In this document: piece after piece, positions 48,637-59,823 of the stretch
Layout of the letters: each line of letters begins with the position of its first letter
How positions within the stretch are numbered: position 1 is the first letter of the stretch
Source: Ziziphus jujuba
Taxonomy: Eukaryota > Streptophyta > Magnoliopsida > Rosales > Rhamnaceae
Assembly: GCF_031755915.1 (NCBI RefSeq)
Contig: NC_083383.1
Location: 16,109,001-16,173,000, forward strand
Reading direction: 5' to 3'
DNA length: 64,000 nucleotides
Made by a program: the position numbers and the translations under genes
The notes under the pieces: generated by a model
What the model saw: the letters and a program-made list of their open reading frames with translations, nothing else
What the model was told of the DNA's origin: nothing
Database searches by the model: none

Positions 48637-50021
48637 TTGATAAAATAAATTGCTAATATATTTGTCATCTTCATATTTCGTTCAAGAAATTTGCCTTGAT
48701 ATTGATAATAAAAAAGAAAAGGAAATAATTTGATTATATTATGTAGTAGTTTTAAGAAATCATGTTGCAGGTTTGCTTGGATATATAAAGTGACTGTAAA
48801 AAAAGGATTGAAGAGTTTGGAATAAACATAATAGCCTTTGAGAGAGAGAGAGAGAGAGAATAGAATAGTATATGATAAGAATCAAGAGATATTAGCTTGT
48901 TAATTTGTTTAGTTCTAATTTTATTTAATTGCGTCCAAAAACAAAAATTTATTTTGAATGTTGTTTTTAGCAATTATCTAATTTCAGTTCTGATTAGCTT
49001 GTTTGTGAAGATAATCTTGTGAAAAAAACTAAAATAAATAAAAACCCGCATGAGTTGAAGAGAGGAATGTACTTGGAAGTTCACAACCTTTTGCATTCTT
49101 TGAAAGTTTATGGGCATTTTCCTCTTCGTTGTAATTGCTTCTTGTTCGGATGTAAATTCAGCTCAATTCGGTCTTAAATATTCAGACTCGGCCATATTTG
49201 AAATGGGTTTTTTGGGTTGGAGAGAGTTTTGGACCAGATTGGACCAATATTTTAAATCTAAAATAATTTTAATCCAAATTGAACTCTAAAAAAATAAAAA
49301 ATAAATAAAACATTTTAATTGCAATTTAGGCTCTTTTCTGAAATACTAGCGTTTTAAGTTCTATTTAAAAAAAAAAAAAGTATATATATATTGCTTGTGC
49401 TTTAGTGAAACAAAAATTGGAAATTGAGGGGGAAAAAACGATGATATTCTGATTGTAACACGCTTGGTGAAACTGTGCTTTTAATCTCTATTAAAAGAAA
49501 TCTGAAATTTGGTAATAATAATCAACAGTTTTGAATAATATGAGATAAATTAAGGATATTAAACCATTACATCGTCACGCTTATACTTGCACAACATGAT
49601 GGTTTAGTATCAAATTTTCTTTTATCAGTTATTAGATAAAATCAACGGTTAAGATTTAAAATTTAAAACTGTTCAAGTTTGAAATTAGTGACTTACTAAA
49701 AATCCTATTTATTTAAGGCTCCACCATTCTCTTGCTCCACCAATATTATCCTTAATTTATCCACCGCACAATGAGATATTTTGTTCAGACTTTTCAAGAG
49801 GTCATCCATCTTAAGATTGAGCACGCTTAACCCCAAAATTCTTACATATCCTAAAGTCAACAATTATGAAAATGCCTCAATTGTTAAAAGAATGTATAAT
49901 TTATATTTAAATCATCATCGCTCCATATTTAGGCAATGTGCAATTGGACACTAGGTAACTTTTGTCAGTATGGTAGTCTGCCAATGTCCCACACCTATCT
50001 GCACTTACCCTAGCAGCCTTA
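48637..50021. other. Intergenic region downstream of the IAA29-like gene
   Basis: Holds the 3' UTR (unmarked), a GA microsatellite at 48839-48860, poly-A near 49366-49380, and the second copy of the intron-1 segment at 49432-49575. No gene is seen. Confidence 0.55.
49432..49575. repeat. Intron-1 segment duplicated downstream of the gene (copy 2)
   Basis: Same strings as 47060-47215 in direct orientation, about 2.35 kb apart, with roughly 75-80% identity by eye. It could be a dispersed repeat that landed twice or a local segmental duplication. Confidence 0.65.
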
Positions 50022-50303
50022 CACAGTTTCATTGGTAGTCAAAATCCATGTTTAGTATGATGTATTAAGGTGGATTGTATTATATAATACCATATTTGGC
50101 ATGCGAAGTCACGCGAAGGGTATTGTTATACATAATACCCTTCCGTGTTTTTTATGTAGGTGATGGTGTATTACCTAATACACTTCCTTTTGCTGGTATA
50201 AACTAATACAACTCATCTGTGCTAACCCTGCTTCTCCTCCCCCAGTTTGTGTCTCTGGGAAGTCTTCTCCAATTCTTTCTTCTTCTTTTTTCTTTTTTTC
50301 TTG

Positions 50304-50336
<33 letters not shown>

Positions 50337-50855
50337 TGTTCTCACATCTCATCTATCTGCAATTTATCTTCACCAATTTCACCCAATTTTTTTTTCCTGT
50401 CTTCAATAAACCATCCGGTTGATGGTTTTATATTATTTTTTTTCTCACTCTCGTCTTAATTTTTTTTTCCTTCTTTCTATCCATCAATTACAAGGAAAAA
50501 GCATAACTGGGCCTGACTTGTCTTCTCCCAACCTCTATAATCAATTGCAAGTAAGTCTTCTTAATTTTTCTTTGGCCAACTGCTGATCTGTGTGTGTTGT
50601 TTGCTTGTTTTTATTTTTGTGCTTGTATGTTTCTTTTCCTTTCATGGCCGACTGGGATGCAACCAATTTTTCTTTCTTTCTTTTTTTTCCTTTCATAACC
50701 ATGAAAATTAAGCTTCCAATATAAAAATTTGTGACTTTTACTATATGTATATTAACATTGCATGCCAACTGTTTGACAAATTATCTATGACAATTCCATA
50801 TTCTGCCGAGTGATGTTCTGCTGTTTGTGAGAGTGAATTCTGTTTATTGGCCTTC

Positions 50856-50898
<43 letters not shown>

Positions 50899-50916
50899 GT
50901 GTGTGTGTGGGAGAAT
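50856..50916. repeat. (TG)n(AG)n compound microsatellite
   Basis: TG repeats switch to GA repeats and then back to TG within the Harbinger 5' region. Confidence 0.9.
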
Positions 50917-51928
50917 GAATTGGTGAGCACGTAGCTGATAATTTGGAAAGCCTTTTTTTTTTAAACAAACCGTTTGATTTCTCAAAAAAGGTTCCAGTTA
51001 CTGAACTAATCCAAGTTTTCACTTTCTTTAAACTATAAAGCAATTGCAAACTAATAATGCAGTTTTCTAATATAAGACATTCAGTAACTAGCATTGATTA
51101 AAACTTCAATATTCTATTAAATGAGATACCGAAGATTCCAGAAATTAATTCAAGTGTATTGCACATCTACACCATGAATGCCAGAAATAGCTTGGTTTAC
51201 CTGTAGTTATGGAATAGTTAGACATTCCACGAGAAAACAATGCAAGCAACATTATGTAAAAGCAACAAAATTTAAGATCTTAAACATCTATGGTGAGCCA
51301 AAATGTTACAAACCATCCTACAATCTTACAAAGGAAGTGAGCCCAACTATGTACACCAACTTGAGACAAACACAAACCATAATACTCCCCCTCCAACATA
51401 AGTGCATCCAATAACAGAACAGAAAATGGTCCTTACACATGTAGAACAAGACAACTATATATCTAATACTATGGAAATTTACACATCATTCCTAAGATTT
51501 TAAGCTGTCAAGAAATGGGTATAAACTATATATATCAAGCTAATAGGAAAACACATTTAACAGTTAGTAAAGCATTTGATAAGGTACAACAGTCTAATTA
51601 TGTAAGCTTTTAATTTAATGATAGCTAAAAGAAAACTTAAAGTATGTTGATTCAGTTTCAGTTGATGTGGGCAACATTACATACCAATATTTTATAATGA
51701 AGAAATTGAAAAGTTCATTCTTTGGCACATAAATTGAAATGGACCATGTGTTTATATATGTGTGTGTGAGAAGGAGAGTGAATGGGGTTGTGTGTGAATT
51801 AGGCTAAAAGCTAATTCTAGGGCCCTTCTCCGTGTGTGTGAATTGGACATAAAAAAGACTGAATTGCACTAAAAGCTAATCCTAGAGGCCATCTCCGTGT
51901 GTGTGTGTGTGTGTGATTTATGATTTAC

Positions 51929-52110
51929 CTTGTTTTACTTAGTTTTGCCCTTTAGTTGATAAGAAATAAATAATATTGATTTATATATGATTTATTTTAG
52001 TTTTGCCCTTTAGTTGAGAAGAAGTATATAATATTGATTTATATATGATTTACTTTAATTTTGTCCTTTAGTTTAGAAGAAATATATAATATTGATTTAC
52101 TTTTTTTTTT
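51929..52110. repeat. ~61-bp tandem repeat, three copies, in the Harbinger 5' region
   Basis: Each unit contains TTTTG(C/T)CCTTTAGTT, AGAAG/AAGAAAT-like A-rich sequence and TAATATTGATTTA. The copies are adjacent, just upstream of the transposase region. Confidence 0.8.
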
Positions 52111-52116
52111 TTTTCT

Positions 52117-52290
52117 TATGGATAGATATGGATCAAAAAAAATATATATATATTTGTGTTTCTAACCATAAGAGTGTGGCATTTACACATGATTTACTTT
52201 TATTTTTCTTATGGATAGATATGGATAAAAAAAAATTTATTTGCATTTCTAATCACAAGAGCGTGGCATTTACACATGATGAGTTTAATG
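52117..52290. repeat. ~90-bp tandem duplication at the transposase 5' end
   Basis: The string TTATGGATAGATATGGAT, then a run of A, then TTTCTAA(C/T)CA, AGAG(T/C)GTGGCATTTACACATGAT occurs twice in a row and stays in one reading frame, so the potential peptide IDMD.KK...SNHKSVAFTHD is duplicated. Confidence 0.85.
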
Positions 52291-52351
52291 TTGATGATGA
52301 TGTTATGGATACTAAAGAAAAGACAAAGGTGTTATAATAATCACATGCTTA

Positions 52352-53503
52352 GAGACTGAAGCTTTGTTACGCATGAGACAAGATTAAGTTATTTAGATAG
52401 TATAATAAGCAATAGTGATTTAGAATGTATAAATCAACTTCGAGTGGATAGAAGAACTTTTAAAATATTATGTGAACTACTTCATAGTGATGGAAGGATA
52501 AAGAGAGATGGTATAGTACCTTTAGAGGAGCAAATATGTATGGTCTTACATATACTTGCTCACCATGTGAAGAATCGTACAATAAGCAATAGATTTAAGA
52601 GATCGAAAGAAACAAATAGTAGGTATTTCAATTCTATATTACATGGTGCATTACGGTTGCAAAGTAAATTACTTCATGTTTCAGAACCAATTCCTAAAAG
52701 TTGTACCGATGAGAGATGGAGATTGTTTAAAGTAAGCTAACAAAAGTATAAATTTTTTTAACATATTTGCACTATGTTGTTTATATACTAATTATTTATA
52801 ATTTACATAGATTTGTTTGGGTGCATTAGATGGAACTATATTAAGATTCGTGTGTCCAAACATGATAAACAAAGTTACCAAACCAGAAAAGGAGAAATCG
52901 CAACCAATGTTCTAGGGATTTGTTCCCATGACATGAAGTTTATCTTTGTTTTACTGAGGTGGGAAAGTTCTGCTTCTGATTCTAGATTACTTTGGGATGC
53001 AGTAACTAAGCCGAATAAGTTAAGAGTCTGCACAAGTATATAAAGATTCATATAATTTAAGTGATTGAGTAATAAAATAAAAAACACATACAAAAACTAA
53101 TGCTTTTCTCGATAATATAGGAAACTATTACCTTGTTGATGGTGGTTATACAAATGGAAAGGGGTTTCTTGCACCTTATAGAGGAACTCGATATCATTTA
53201 TCGGAATGGAGAGAGGGTGGTCAACCTACTAATCCTGTGGAGTATTTTAATACAAAACATGCTTTGGCAAGGAATGTTATGAAAAGATGTTTTCGATTGC
53301 TTAAGATGCGATGGGGTATTTTAAGGAGTTCAACGTTTTACTCTATCAAAACTCAATGCCGAATAATTACTGCATGTTGCTTGTTACATAACCTTACTAG
53401 AGGTGAAATATCTGCCAATCCAATGGAAGATGAAGCAAATATAGATGGTAGAAATTTAGAAAAACGAAGAAAGCGAAGGATTAGGCACAATTGGTATAAT
53501 TGA
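52352..53503 (+). pseudogene. PIF/Harbinger transposase (DDE_Tnp_4 type) pseudogene
   Basis: The exon from about 52352 encodes LRVDRRTFKILCELL, ILAHHVKNRTISNRF, RYFNSILHGALRLQ and CTDERWRLFK. An intron (52733-52810, GT-AG) leads to ICLGALDGT, the first catalytic Asp. A one-base deletion just after breaks the frame; it continues RTRKGEIATNVLGICSHD-like (TRKGEIATNVLGICSHDMKF). A second intron (about 53035-53121) precedes YYLVDGGYTNGKGFLAPYRG with the second Asp. The third catalytic position reads ARNVMKRCF, Lys where Glu is expected. The end is RRKRRIRHNWYN near 53503. The enzyme would cut and join transposon ends as a DDE nuclease; this copy is dead. Confidence 0.88.
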
Positions 53504-53766
53504 ATCTTCAAATGAATGATCAACTTAGAGGGATAACTTAATAAGTCAAATGTATGAAGAGTGGAGAGGGAATAGGCACCATTAACATGTATTTCAATGT
53601 TTGATATCTAGTAACAGAAGGATTTTTTTGATATGTTAACATTATGTATATTTTTACTATTATTGTATATTAGTCTAATTGATGTTTGTACTTGTTTATT
53701 TGCATATCTATAATTTTTTGTAAATATGTTTAAAATTAATAATATTCATATATATATATATAGGAA

Positions 53767-54726
53767 TGATGGGACAAAGTAGTCAATCAAAACAAGACGA
53801 TCATGGAGTAAGGTTGAAGAAGATGTGTTATTATCTATAGTTGAAGATGTAGTAGCATCTGGATTTCGATGTGATAATGGATCTTTCAAACCTAGAACAA
53901 TGGTCCATGTTGAGAAGGCTTTGGAAGCACGATTTTCTAATTTAGAGATAAAAGCTAATCCTCATATCGATTAAAGATTGAGACATTGGAAAAAACAATA
54001 TAGCATTGTTTTTTACATGCTTAATACAAGTGGATTTGCATGGAATGATGTGCTCAAATGCATTGAGGTGGATAGCTATGAGGCATGGGATAATTATATT
54101 AAGGTTTAAATTAAGGTAGATAAATTTATTTGATATAATATTGAAGAGTGTAACAATATAATTAATTTTAGTTTCTTGTATTGTAGTATAACAAGAATGC
54201 TAAAGTATGAAGAGGAAAACAATCATTTGCATTTGATAGATTAGCCAATATCTTTGGAAAAGATAGAGCAACTAGAAGGGCAGCTGAAACTCTTATTGAT
54301 ATGGTTGAAGAGGTAAATAGAGAAGATGATAACATAAATGCTATTGACATGGAAGAGAGCTTTCCAACTTCAGTGTAAAATAGGTCAACTGTTAATTCAA
54401 CCCATAAAAGGAAAAAGAGAGCAGACTGTAACAATGCAAAGGATGTTCTATTGGCTTCATTTCAGCAAATGTTTAACAAATCCATTGATCAATTAAAGGT
54501 CATAGCAAATACCCTTGAGAAAGGTCATGAAGATCGATCTAATATTTCTAATGGATTAAAATATATGGGACTATCTGTTGAGTATCAACTGGATGTGCTC
54601 GGTGTTATAGTACAGAAACCTCATTATCTTACTATATTTAAGTCCACTCATGGTTCAGTTAGGGAGATGTTTGTAAGGAGGTTACTTAGCCAATTGAGAG
54701 GAGGTTCATCAAGCTTGGATGAATAA
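53767..54726 (+). pseudogene. Myb/SANT-like DNA-binding protein of the Harbinger element, pseudogene
   Basis: The SANT-like domain reads RRSWSKVEEDVLLSIVED, ASGFRCDNGSFKPRTM and RHWKKQYSIVFYMLNTSGF, ending EVDSYEAWDNYIK at 54103. An intron (54104-54186) follows. Exon 2 gives FAFDRLANIFGKDRATRRAA, a KRKKRAD basic stretch (nuclear signal-like) and a C-terminal helix region ending RRLLSQLRGGSSSLDE. A frameshift near 53790 and three internal stops (after PHID, at KV.RGK, at TSV.NRS) mark it as a pseudogene. In this superfamily the protein binds transposon ends and partners the transposase. Confidence 0.85.
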
Positions 54727-54997
54727 CTTTGTTATATTTTTGAATTGCTTTGTGGTTGCATTCTATGAACTTTATTTAGTTGTAGTTTAGATTGCGTGAA
54801 CCTTATTTGTTAGTGTTTTGTATTTAGTATCAACGATGTTAATTTTTATTTGATTATATGTGGTTTGGTGTTCTGATTGAACTCATATGTTTGAAAATTA
54901 TGCAGAATATTATTATGTTTTGTTGCTATAACTATATATATATATGTTAAATTGATTTATATTGTAACATATAATTTTATTTTTTCTATATTTATAG

Positions 54998-55340
54998 ATT
55001 GCATGAGGCGCGTGGAACTGTTTATGTTGTTTTTAAAGATCGAATGATAGGAATTTATCACTCACGACCTGAATATCAAGGACAAGTTAATGGATTCAAA
55101 GGAAATATATATAAATCATATTCTTCACTTGAAAAAACTCATGAAAAAACTCATGACAAGTATGTATTATACCTTCAACATCAAAGAGAGACTCCTTCAA
55201 ATATATGCTTAAATGAGAATGATGAGAATGATCAATCTCACCCAATTTATGAAAATATTTATAGTGGATGGAAAATCTTTCTTCTTGGGTGCATTGTAAG
55301 AGCAATAGTCATGAACATAGTTACAAAAATATTAAACTAA
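54998..55340 (+). CDS. Viroplasmin/RNase H1-N-like protein, possible third gene of the Harbinger element
   Basis: After a plausible acceptor (TTTATAG) the frame reads ARGTVYVVFKDRMIGIYHSR, then QGQVNGFKGNIYKSYSSLE. This matches the pattern of the ~45-residue viroplasmin domain (RNase H1 N-terminal hybrid-binding fold): Y-V-V, G-I-Y, Q-V-x-G-F-x-G, Y-K-S-Y. A short EKTHEKTHDK duplication follows, then an Asn/Glu/Asp-rich linker and a hydrophobic end (WKIFLLGCIVRAIVMNIV) that could be a membrane segment. No RNase H catalytic domain follows. No in-frame ATG is present, so at least one 5' exon is missing or unrecognised. Unlike the two other genes of this element, the 113-codon frame has no internal stop. 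It lies 0.3 kb downstream of the SANT gene, inside the proposed element ends. Function within the transposon is unknown. Confidence 0.55.
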
Positions 55341-55673
55341 TGATATATTGTTTGATATGTAATATGTATTGGAAATATTAGTTATTAAATATGAAGAAAG
55401 ACTTTTGTTTTTATTTAATAGTCAATTTAGTATTTTTTTTATTTTTTTCAAAGTTTTATTTTATTTTTTATAAAATGGAAATAATATAGAAAGAGAAATA
55501 TAAGATATTTTTGTAATAGCAATAATTTAAGAAATAATAAATAATAAAAAAATATTACAGTACAATACCAAGACGACCAAACACTGTATAAGTATAGTAT
55601 AATACATTCCAGTACAATCCAATACAATACAACTCATACCAATACAATCCAATACTGCATACCAAATGAACTT

Positions 55674-56060
55674 TTAATGTGATCCAAGAGTTGAAAAAAT
55701 AAAATCTTGACATTAGTCCTACTATTAAAAACTTATTTGGAGTCTAGTTAGAACTTTTTATTTTTTTCAATCCTTGGATCATATCAAAGGCTAAGATTTA
55801 GTGAGGTTTAAGATATTGTTTAACGATCATATTCAAAGACATAAAATGATAACCAGATATACAAGATAGAAGATCGCATCACTTCTACAAAGCAAGGTAA
55901 TTAATCTGTTACTAAGTATTACCATACTATTAAAAGTTTGTGGCTTGAGTTAGACCACCATGAAAATCTTTAGTTGAAGTGTAGTGAGGATATTACAATT
56001 GTTCAAAATATGGTTGAATGAAAAAGGGTGTTTAAATTATTAACAGTTGTTAATGATGGA
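55674..56060 (+). pseudogene. Copia gag fragment 5' of element C
   Basis: From about 55850 the plus frame carries the central copia gag region listed for the whole element, with stops at several positions. The first ~180 bp after the Harbinger end are non-coding. The frame ends in VVND at element C. Confidence 0.7.
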
Positions 56061-56534
56061 TGTTAAGACCCACCCAAGATTCCTTTCCGGAACCTTAGAC
56101 GTGCCTTGACTGAAGAAACCCTACCAGATCTTCCTACAGAAAATCTGGCAACATCTCCCCTAAATGTTATATATGCCACAAAAATTCCCTTCACTAAAAG
56201 CGCATTCTAATATCATACCAAGTTATTCTTCCTATTCTAGTATCATACCAACTTTTTCCTCCTACCTTACTATGAGAGATTTCCACAAATTTGCAAAACT
56301 TCAGTGACAATAGTATAAAGATATAGATGCAAGAAATAATTTAATGAAATATAAATATCTTTATGATTCATTTCCGCCTACACCACCCACTTATTACAAT
56401 TATACATTATTATAACGTCTCATGAATATTTCAAACCAGTAAATACAAGTAAAAGATAATAAAAACAACAATAATAATAATGATAATAACAACAATAATA
56501 GTAATGATGCAATATCTTAAGAATTTTGGTAACC

Positions 56535-56690
56535 TGCCTGAAGGCTATAATACTTTGCCTCAACAATATAATACTTTTTCGAAGGCTACAATACTTGTCC
56601 GAAAGCTACAATATTTGTCCAAAGGCTGCAATACTTACTCCAAGGCTATAACACTTGTCCAAAGACTACAATACTAGCCCATTCGAACAA
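56535..56690. repeat. ~20-bp minisatellite (element C)
   Basis: About seven degenerate units of the form GAAGGCTACAATACTTGTCC. The same minisatellite is in element D at 61325-61515. Confidence 0.85.
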
Positions 56691-56699
56691 ATATGATGA

Positions 56700-57015
56700 G
56701 TATGCAGTTAACATTAATGATGATAACAATAACAGTAATAAATAATAATTTTAATATTGGTAATAATAATAACAATAATAGTGATGATAATAATAATAAT
56801 AGTAACAAATTCGCAAGTAATAATAATAATAGTAACAACAATGGTAACAATAATAATAATAATAATAATAATAGTAACAATAACAATAATGACAATCATG
56901 ATAAATAATAATAACAGCTACAATAATAATAAAAAATAGCAACAATGATAAGTAATAATAATAATAATACAAATAATAACAATTAATAATAATAATAATA
57001 ATTACAACAAAAAAT
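56700..57015. repeat. AAT/AAC trinucleotide-rich tract (element C)
   Basis: Interspersed AATAATAAC repeats. Poly-Asn, poly-Ile and poly-Leu open frames across it on both strands are artefacts. Confidence 0.9.
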
Positions 57016-58258
57016 GATGATAATAATAGAAAATCACAATAATAAATAGTTAAAATAAAATAAAATTTATAAATTTATAAATATACTAAGTAACTCGCAC
57101 GCTTGTAGCAGGGATATGCCCTACTATCATATAACATGCAAGTGCACGGTCCTATGATATCAGTTGTTGCAAGTACACTGCTATCAATACGGTTCGAGGT
57201 GGTTGCCTATAGTGGCCGTCCGACCCATTCATTTCGTAGGCAGCAGAGTTATGAAACTAAACCATTCATGGGTCAAATCAGGTCGTTGCCCCCATACGTT
57301 GTGGTACACACAGACATAATATAATATATATGTATATATATACACATAAACATGAAAAAGATATTTAATGCACCATATGATATATCAATGGTATTAGACA
57401 ATACTTGGCATCACAAGTACTACTCTGACAGGGAGGTTAAAGAGAGAAACCTACAATTGGTCACCTTGGAATCCCGAAATCTCCATTGCTAATAATTTGC
57501 CATAGTTAAACCAATCGTCCTTCGAGTAAGGGGAGGGTGGCCGATGCTATCACCGCAAAATGCTTGCCTATCCTCTCTCATTATTGCTTACAAAGGACAA
57601 CCATATATATAACTTGGGTGCTAAACTATAATATAATAACCAACAATCCTGCAGCCAATGGATGGTGGTTGATGCTCACTGTGCAAAATATTTACCAATC
57701 CTCAAGCCTATAGCTCCCATCGGATAGCCATACATACATGCGCGTTGATCATGACTATAGTATAGAACACCAATACTGTATGGTATATCTAAAAACTATA
57801 AAAATTTACAATGTCATTAATGTCAAAATTTAATAAAATACCACTGGGTTTGATACACTTTTGCTAAACTCATAAAATTCCATATTTCGTTTTAAACAAC
57901 TACATAAATTCAACAATTTTATAAAATTAATTATTACCACAATAATTTCTTTAAAATCATAAATATAAATTTTATGTAACAAATATATTTAAATCGCATA
58001 AGTTTTACACAATAAAATTAAATAACAATTTTCTTAAATTTTAAAACATACACTATTTTTTAATTTTTAAGTAACACAAAATATATATATACATCTATAC
58101 GTACACAAGTATATATATTCATCTATGTACATTCTTATATATTCACATATACAGTGTCATATACATATAAACACAATCTTTCTAACAAGTATATACATGC
58201 TCATATACATTTTATACAAATATATATATGTATGTATATATTTATTTATACAGTCCGT

Positions 58259-58404
58259 CTATGGTACGGACGGTCCTCATGCGGACCACATTATGGGTGA
58301 CGGTTTTTCATAGTATTGGTGACGATTTTCTAAGAAACCGTCGTTAATACTATGAAAAACCGTCACTAATACTGCGGTCCTCATGCGGATCGTCCTCACC
58401 ATAG
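58259..58404. mobile_element. 146-bp hairpin MITE inside element C
   Basis: Terminal inverted repeats of about 29 bp start CTATGGTACGGACGG at the left and, inverted, CTATGGTGAGGACG at the right. The arms continue nearly perfectly: GTGACGGTTTTTCATAGTAT pairs with ATACTATGAAAAACCGTCAC. A secondary palindrome GGTCCTCATGCGGACC lies in the left arm. The almost perfect hairpin suggests a young insertion. Absent from the homologous part of D, which is truncated before this point. Confidence 0.8.
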
Positions 58405-58465
58405 AATTTCCGTTTATATATACTCATATCTATATATATATATACAATCACATATGTTCATACAT

Positions 58466-58466
58466 G

Positions 58467-58505
<39 letters not shown>
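58466..58505. repeat. (CA)n microsatellite
   Basis: About 19 CA units flanked by TATATA-rich DNA. Confidence 0.95.
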
Positions 58506-58517
<12 letters not shown>

Positions 58518-59823
58518 CTATATATATGTATATTCATATATATACAATTCTTTTAACAAGCATATATATATATATATATATATATTCATATGCTCAATAT
58601 ATCTATATATACATCTACACACATGCCTAAGGAGTACACATATATACTTATATATACATATATAAATATGCATTTGCAAACATACATGCACATATTTATA
58701 TATGAACATATACATATACATATATACACAATTTAACACAATTATCACATTAAATACAAAATTAACTCAAAAATGGAAAATTTTAAAATACACCACCATA
58801 ATTCACAAACAAGATACCAATGGAAAGCTAAAAGGATAAAGAACATGCTACTAACATCCATGGGCTCGACACCACAAGCAGTGGTCGAAAAATGGCCAAA
58901 AAAATTAAACCAAAGTTCAACTCATCATATTTCCAAAATGGTAGGGAATTGAACTAAGTGGATCTCGGACTTGAGCTCAGGAGGTCAAAAAACAATGGGA
59001 AGGAGGACTGATTTGGCTAGAAGGTGGTCAGATCGTCGAAAAGGCAACTTCGTCATCGCAGGCGACACATGCCAGATCTGGGCCCGTCTAGCGACGACTC
59101 ACTGTCATTTTTAGACTGCCAGTTGGAAATCCCATGGCCTTCACTCACATTCGATGTGTGCGATGCACGGATAGCCGAAAAGATGGAAATCCAGCAAGGC
59201 CAAGAGAGAGAGAGAGACATAGACCTGTTTTTGCATGTGAGGCAGGAGAGAGAAGAAAAGGAAAAACAAAAAAACAAAAAAAAAACTATTCAAAGATGAC
59301 ATGTTGCTCTCTCCAATCGTGACATATGGCATCCAAATATGACACACGGCACATTCCAATTGGTGACATGTGGCATGAATCATAGACTTTTTTTAAATAT
59401 TCTATTACCTAGTAAAGTCGGTCCTAGAAAAATAGGCATGATTTTATAGAACCATAACTTTTCAACCGTAAATCCAAATTAAGCGTATCACTAGTCTACA
59501 AACTCTTATCGACGAGCACTATAACATGGCACATAAGTCAACATCAAAATCCATATAGATAAAAAGCCAACCTTGGGCTTGCAGATCAATTTGGATCACA
59601 TATTATTTTGACCATAACTTTCAAATCTCAGCTTCGATTTTGGCATACTATTAGTCTACGAACTCGTGTTAAAGAGTACTTCTCCATGGTACTTCGATCA
59701 AAGCAAAATTCCTTTCACAGTAAAAAGTCAACTGTAGAATCCACTTTATCAACCCCTGTCAAACTTGATCAAATTTAGTCAAAAATTCAAATTTGGGGAA
59801 TTTTCTTCGGTCGGAGTGTTAGA

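Larger units (their letters stand above)
50022..55673 (+). mobile_element. Decayed PIF/Harbinger DNA transposon carrying three coding blocks
   Basis: The interior encodes the two proteins that define the superfamily (DDE transposase and Myb/SANT-like protein) plus a viroplasmin-like frame, all on the plus strand. Candidate imperfect terminal inverted repeats are CACAGTTTCATTGGTA at the left and, read inward from the right, AAGTTCATTTGGTATGC. TTA occurs immediately outside both (50019-50021 and 55674-55676), matching the superfamily's 3-bp TTA/TAA duplication. Subterminal ATTGTATT-type repeats occur at both ends. The ends are my best estimate; the coding assignment is secure. Stops and frameshifts in two genes show it is inactive. 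Confidence 0.75.
56061..59823 (-). mobile_element. Element C: 3.76-kb solo-LTR-like insertion in copia gag
   Basis: On the minus strand it begins (TC)TAACACTCCGACC and ends GGTCTTAACA, matching the pattern of elements A and B with a damaged first dinucleotide. It is flanked by ATGGA and ATGAG, a poor duplication; reading the shared AATGA as the duplication is the alternative and shifts the ends by a few bases. Copia gag continues across it. The conserved module occurs twice (about 59460-59530 and 59620-59700), and a G+C-rich block sits at 58860-59380. The interior carries minisatellites, trinucleotide-rich DNA, a MITE and a CA tract. Confidence 0.7.

Noticed and set aside
50022..50110. ATATTTGGCATGC at about 50088 as the left Harbinger terminus
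   Set aside because: It resembles the right end, but the position at 50022 aligns over a longer stretch and has TTA outside. Not fully excluded.
54998..55340. Viroplasmin-like frame as part of the pararetrovirus at 33007-35475
   Set aside because: It is 20 kb away, on the other strand, next to the Harbinger SANT gene, and the domain also occurs in cellular RNase H1 proteins.
56535..56690. Short regular repeats as a CRISPR-like array
   Set aside because: Units are tandem without unique spacers, and the genome is plant nuclear DNA.
56674..56972. Several overlapping poly-Asn/Ile/Leu/Tyr frames
   Set aside because: Artefacts of the AAT/AAC trinucleotide tract, open on both strands and in several frames at once.
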